From: Raphanus sativus
Lineage: Eukaryota > Streptophyta > Magnoliopsida > Brassicales > Brassicaceae
Reading direction: 5' to 3'
Length of the DNA stretch: 64,000 bases
Assembly (NCBI RefSeq): GCF_000801105.2
Contig: NC_079519.1
Coordinates: 10,228,668-10,292,667 of the forward strand
Shown here: positions 59,261 to 64,000 of the stretch, one piece after another
How the letters are laid out: each line of letters starts with the position of its first letter
How positions within the stretch are numbered: the stretch's first letter is position 1
Translations under genes and position numbers: made by a program
The notes under the pieces: model-generated
Databases searched by the model: none
The model's input: only the letters and a program-made list of their open reading frames with translations
Told to the model about the DNA's origin: nothing

Positions 59261-59880
59261 TGTAAGTGCAAAGATGACACCACAATTAAGTAATGCAGAA
59301 GGTAAATCAAGAGAGACAATTACACAAGCACACCCAATAGCTTTATTAGAAATCGCCTTGTACAACTCAATTACAAGTTCTGCTTAATCAGCCTCGCTAG
59401 CCTGTTAACACCCTAACAGCTGCTACTGAACAATTCCTAAGCTACATGCTTATGTCTCTCCACCGTCAAGTACTTCAGCCCCTGCTTCAGCACGACCCAG
59501 AACACTTCCAAACGCTTCTCTCTCTCTATAAGATCAGCCTCTGTGTCTCTGTCTCTCTACAGACGACCCATAGCTATCTTATATAGTTCTCCACGTTCCC
59601 GAAACCCTAGTCTCCAAGGAATCACAATATGGACATCTTCCATATTAATAAATGCAACTTTCCTTTTTTTGGAATGCATTTATTCCTCTTCCTTTAAGTC
59701 ATAAACTTGCTCTCCAAGTTTATTCCTCTTTGCCTTTTCTCCAAGATACTCCCTTGCTCTCCAAGTTTACACGACTCCAGCTCAGCATCTCGACTCCACA
59801 TGGTCTTCACCACTCACTACAACGTCCGCTTCAGCAACTACGTCAGCGACTACTTCGGGGCGGACATCTTTACATCAACA
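59261..59880 (-). repeat. 5' LTR of the Copia element (620 bp)
   Basis: The minus-strand TATA-like CTATATAAG is at 59586-59578. It carries a segment (TTCAGCCCCTGCTTCAGCAC, about 59475) missing from the other LTR. Its outer end abuts GTTAT. Confidence 0.9.
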
Positions 59881-60151
59881 GTTATCGACGCCAGTTCTTG
59901 CCTTCTTAATTGAAACTACATGAAGAATATACTCAAAGTTTCGTTATATCATATCACAATAAAATAAATGTAAAGCCTTTTGTCAAAAATAAAAATAAAA
60001 AAAAATGTATTTCCATCGATTTTCTTTTTGTCTTACTGATGTCAAAAGTATTATAGAATTATTGATTTTGATTTACGAAATAAATAGTGCAAGACAAAAG
60101 TGTACGAATATTAAAAGCATGTCATAGTCTCCATATATATATATATATATA

Positions 60152-60411
60152 CTAGGTGTTTTGCCCGCACATGCAGGCATAAATTTTTTATAAATACTTA
60201 TTAGTTTATGTCTTATTAATATAAAATCAGCATAATAAATTATTATTTATGTTTTTAAATAGTTAAATCAAACATCAAAATATTTATATATGTCAAATAC
60301 TTTTAATCAAAATATATACTTATTATTGTGTTAAAGTTTTTTAAAACACTCATATCTTAGAGATAGTTTAGAAAATATATTTATATTTTTATGTTGACTA
60401 ATATTTAATAA
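60152..60411 (-). mobile_element. Helitron 3' end fragment
   Basis: Read minus, the hairpin GCCTGCA-TG-TGCGGGC is followed by AAAACACCTAG ending at 60152, the same terminus type as the Helitron at 60757. No 5' end is seen; the fragment is cut by the 131-bp copy at 60412. Confidence 0.6.
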
Positions 60412-60542
60412 TAAGTGTAATCTATTCCGCTGCAGCAGAGGCTGTATCATGATTTCGCATGGAGTAGCAGACGGGTTTGTCTGTAAGGCTTGACATCTAA
60501 GCATCTGTTTTAGCTTAGTATGCAATCAAGCAGGGGGAGAAT
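60412..60542. repeat. 131-bp copy of Copia internal sequence
   Basis: Identical over all 131 bp (by eye) to the reverse complement of 56875-57005, which lies between gag and the 3' LTR of the Copia element. It begins TAAGTGTAATCT and ends CAGGGGGAGAAT. It has no LTR, no target duplication, and is embedded in AT-rich DNA beside a Helitron end. Confidence 0.92.
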
Positions 60543-60756
60543 AATTGTTTTTATTTATATAGAATATTCATCAAGGCTATTATTTAAATTAATTATTTAG
60601 TGACACAGCTCAAAACAAATAATACATCAATGATAATTTAGCTTAAACTTAATAAGAATATGACAAATAAACAAAATTACCTAAAATCATGGAGAACATG
60701 ACAACTAAGCAAATTTACTTCATAAATAATAGTATAGATATATTTTTATATATGAA

Positions 60757-61966
60757 CTAGGTGTTTTCCTGCACCATGTGCAGTAAAAAAATTTTAAAAT
60801 ATTTTTAACAGATAAATATAAATTATATTTAATTTTTATTAATATTATAAATTTTCTTTTTCTTATCAATATTTTAATATAAATTTGATTTAACTGAATA
60901 TTAAAATTAAGATAAAAACAATTTTGTTTATTTTGAATTATATTTAAGAATGTGCATGTATATATTTAAAATTATAATCTTAGATAGATTTTTCTATCTA
61001 TTTATTTTAATTAAATATATTAAATAAATATGTAAAATTTCATAAATTTCAAAAATTAAAATTAAACAACATTTATAAAATCTATAGATGTATATAAGAA
61101 ACTAATGATTTTACGATTTAATTTGATTTTATGATGTAATTTGATTTTATGATTTAGTTTTTATAATTTTCTAAAATATGTATATATTTTTGAAATATTT
61201 TTAATTTAAATGATATTTTGAAATTTGAAATTCCATAATTGAATATATTTATTTTAATGATGATTTATGAGTTATTACCATAAAAAAGTACAAAAATATA
61301 AATCAACAATAAATGTAATATATGAGTTATTACCATATTTTAAAAATTTTACCAAAAATATAAATTAACATTAAATATAATTTTTCATGTCATATTAATC
61401 TATAAGACATGTCATCAATTTTAGTAGCCATGTCATATTATTTTGTGAAAATGATTGTAGAGAAGACATGTGGCAAAATCACTTTTCAAATATAGTTTAG
61501 GGGATGTAAAATTTCATAATTGTCAAAAGATTAAAATTAAAAAATATTTATAAAATCTATAGATATATATAAGAAATTAATGATTATACGTTTTAATTTG
61601 ATTTTATGATTTAATTTTTATAATTTTCTAAAAATATGTAATATTTTGAAATATTTTTAATTTAAATGATATTTTGAAATTAGAAATGCCATAATTGAAT
61701 ATATTTATTTTAATGAAGATTTATGAGTTATTACCATATTTTAAAAAAGTCTAAAGATATAAATCGAAAATAAATGTACTATATGAGTTATTACCATATT
61801 TTAAAAAGTTTACCAAAAATATAAATTAACATTAAATATAATTGTCCATGTCATATTAATTTATAAGACATGTCATCAATTCTATTAGACATGTCATATT
61901 TATTTTGTGAGAATGATTGTAGAGAAGACATGTGGCAAAATCACTTCTCAAATATAGTCTAGGGGA
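60757..61966 (-). mobile_element. Non-autonomous Helitron (1,210 bp)
   Basis: On the minus strand it begins TCCCCTAGACTATATTTGAG after A and ends with hairpin CTGCAC-ATG-GTGCAG plus GAAAACACCTAG before T: canonical Helitron ends and an A/T target. The interior contains two diverged direct copies of about 0.45 kb (about 61080-61510 and 61555-61965), each ending in GACATGTGGCAAAATCACTT, so the 5' region is duplicated. There is no Rep/helicase. Confidence 0.88.
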
Positions 61967-63500
61967 TAACATCTTGGATCCGCATCAAATCTCAAACTAA
62001 TATCATACATGCATAGTTAAAATTTCGTTACATTACTATGTTTAATATAAAAAATTGGCCATTTACTATAGGAACCATCTCTTCTTCCAGTTTTTCTGTT
62101 TCTAGTGTTCGTTTTGGTTTGATGCATATATACGATCTAGTTATTAAAAACAAGATGTAGTTTTCATTCTTTCATGGATATACATGCATAAGCACTCAAC
62201 TAAAAAGAAACACCCCCTTACTTCCTTAACTGATGTTGTCTTTCAATCATCGAACTCTGTTTTTATATCTTGATCTCTATTAATCGAGCTAGAAACAAAC
62301 CATAATTAAGGAGAATAGATCGACCTCTTACTAAAAAAGACATTGTCAGGTAAACAATATCTGACAGCCAACACATTAACTTCAAACCTAACGTCTACCT
62401 GATTTTTTCTTGGCTCCATCTTCTTAAAAATATTTAATTTTCTAAAACATTTAATTGGATTATTATCGTTGAAAATTACATATACTAATGGACAAATATT
62501 TCAATTTTTGAAAGGGAAAGTTCAAATGAAGGGTGGCTCCTCGAGAATCAATTTTGATATTGAAGAGACAAATTGAGGCACGACTTTGATATAAACCGAT
62601 TGGGATTTTCAAATTTTGGAAGTAGAAAATAGAAAAAAAAACAAACTAATAATAGAGCGTATAGAGTATTAAGTGAACTGAAAAGATGGAACAAAGAGGA
62701 AGAAAATGGATTTTTAGAAAATGAAGAAAATATGATTATAATTTTAAAGTGAAAGAAATTGAGTAAAATATTCAAAAATAAAAAAGTTTGAGTGTGAAAG
62801 GTAGAGAAAGCGAGTACGAATTAAAAGGTTAAATAATAAAAACATAGTAATTTTAAAAGGGTGTATGCACAAACACCAAACATGTCAGAAGGTATTTGCC
62901 AAAAGTCAGTTTGATTACGATATTTATTAATGTTACCTTGGCTAAAAGGCTAAAACTAGTGAAGGCCAAGTATGTGCTGACCGCTAAGTGGAATAATTGT
63001 AGTGTCTAACTTTGTGTAAGTTAGTTTTTGTGAATAATTAATACGAATGTACAAACATATCATTCAATTGATTGTCTCACGAGCGAGGGCGCTAAAATAA
63101 ATGTGAATTCAGTGAATTTCAAATATTTTTTTCTTCCCTTCTTGTATATGTCTACTCGAAAACAGGGAATGGTCGGACCATTCGCAACCCATATATACAT
63201 GTAAATTAAATACAAAAGAACGTACATATCCGTGTTTGTGTGCCTTACATATTTGTGTGGACCAAAATTAAAAAAACAATTAAACCGAATCTCGTGATTA
63301 ATGAAAACTTTTAACCCAAAAAATCCATAAAATAGGTTTCTATGGAATTTATGTAAATTTCCCTTTGCTTATATGAACCTTTTTCTCTCTAATAAAAAGT
63401 ATACGATAAGTGTACCCTATATATGTGTATATTTATATCTTAAACAAAAAATATTAAATTTTTAAAAAATAACAAAAAAAAATGAGGCCAATTTTAACGA
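61967..63500. other. AT-rich intergenic DNA, nothing recognised
   Basis: The frame 62548-62775 (minus) is Phe/Ser/Leu-rich without motif. No element ends, tRNA or other RNA gene was recognised. Confidence 0.35.
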
Positions 63501-63509
63501 CGTTAACAT

Positions 63510-64000
63510 CACCTTCTAACCTTAAACCCTAAATCCTAAACAAAAATTATAGATCCTAAATTTAAACCATAAACCTTAAATACAAACCCTAGACGCTATA
63601 AGATTTAGGTTTAGATTTACGGTTTGAGTTTGCGGTTTAGAATTTGGGTTTATAACATAGAGTTTGGATTTACGTTTACACCCTAAACTATAAACCATAA
63701 ACACAAATCCTAAACTTAGACGCTATATGATTTCGGTTTAGGTTTAGATTTACGGTTTGGGTTTAGGGTCTAGGATTTGAGTTTAGGATATAGAGTTTGG
63801 ATTTTGGTTTTAGACCCAAACCATAAACCCTAAACACATACCCTATACTTAGATGCTATAGGATTTAGGTTTAGGTTTACGGTTTAGAATTTAGAATTTG
63901 GGTTTAGAGTATTCGGTTTAGGTTTAGGATTAATGGTTTGGATTTATGGTTTAGGATTTAGGTTAAAATTTACGGTTTGGGTTTAGGGTATAAGATTGAA
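63510..64000. repeat. Degenerate telomere-like repeats in both orientations
   Basis: CCCTAAA/CTAAACC variants (63520-63590, 63680-63710, 63810-63850) alternate with TTTAGGG/GGTTTAGG variants (63600-63660, 63725-63800, 63860-64000). A longer unit repeats about three times (AGACGCTATA-GATTTAGGTTTAG, then GGTTTGGGTTTAGGG). It runs off the window. Confidence 0.8.

Larger units (their letters stand above)
56053..59880 (-). mobile_element. Gag-only Ty1/copia element, SIRE-like (3.8 kb)
   Basis: LTRs at 56053-56650 (598 bp) and 59261-59880 (620 bp) begin TGTAAG/TGTTGATG and end CA in the respective readings, and are flanked by the 5-bp target duplication GTTAT (56048-56052, 59881-59885). The minus strand is coding: PBS next to the right LTR, one gag-like frame, PPT next to the left LTR. 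Protease, integrase, RT and RNase H are absent. The LTRs differ by substitutions and one block (a 22-bp length difference near 56265/59475), so it is older than the Tat element. It is a non-autonomous element that would rely on a partner's pol. Confidence 0.92.

Noticed and set aside
56053..59880. TRIM or solo-LTR classification
   Set aside because: The interior carries a long open gag frame, and both LTRs, PBS and PPT are present.

Overview
The window is nuclear DNA of a flowering plant, almost certainly a Brassicaceae species (Brassica or a close relative). It carries an ADR1-like helper-NLR exon, a DUF295 gene of the Brassicaceae organelle-targeted type, a P-class PPR fragment, and Helitrons, MULEs and MITEs with Brassicaceae-style termini. 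No intact host gene was identified; most of the annotatable sequence is transposable elements and gene debris.

1-5784: AT-rich DNA with an orphan P-loop exon of an ADR1-like RNL (minus, 2669-2920) and the 3' half of a DUF295 gene (minus, 5254-5784).

5785-26359: a 20.6 kb Ty3/gypsy retrotransposon of the Tat type, minus strand, inserted into that DUF295 gene. It has 492-bp LTRs that read identical by eye, a 5-bp target duplication (CACTC), PBS and PPT. Gag-protease-RT lies at 25825-21989. Between the gene for pol and the 3' LTR the family carries a four-exon gene in ANTISENSE orientation (about 1,002 aa, own TATA box, nuclear-type basic stretches, coiled coil). The element is rearranged: an inverted 3' part of a sister copy (integrase tail, antisense gene, a 3.0-kb tandem duplication, PPT, third LTR) occupies 12978-21593. 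This creates a near-perfect 5.1-kb inverted repeat with a 1.6-kb spacer, a natural hairpin locus. The integrase end is also duplicated in tandem (744 bp), and pol has a one-base frameshift.

26360-26865: the 5' half of the DUF295 gene.

26866-42100: AT-rich repeats. These are an old Helitron with a Stowaway MITE inside, an hAT-like element, a Copia gag relic, a 210-bp (TC)n run, a tandem duplication whose two copies hold different MITEs and serve as each other's empty sites, a clean Helitron, a MULE carrying a DUF295 relic, and a Tourist-like MITE.

42105-48734: a three-level nest. A Helitron holds a small MITE, which holds a 5.65-kb MULE with a 9-bp target duplication, captured gene fragments (one PPR) and 2 kb of TTATAAA-rich repeats.

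48735-64000: a retroposon with a 14-bp target duplication (52295-53307), a probable Helitron, a gag-only Copia/SIRE-like element (56053-59880) with intact termini, a 131-bp copied piece of that element at 60412-60542, a further Helitron (60757-61966), and degenerate telomere-like repeats at the right edge.
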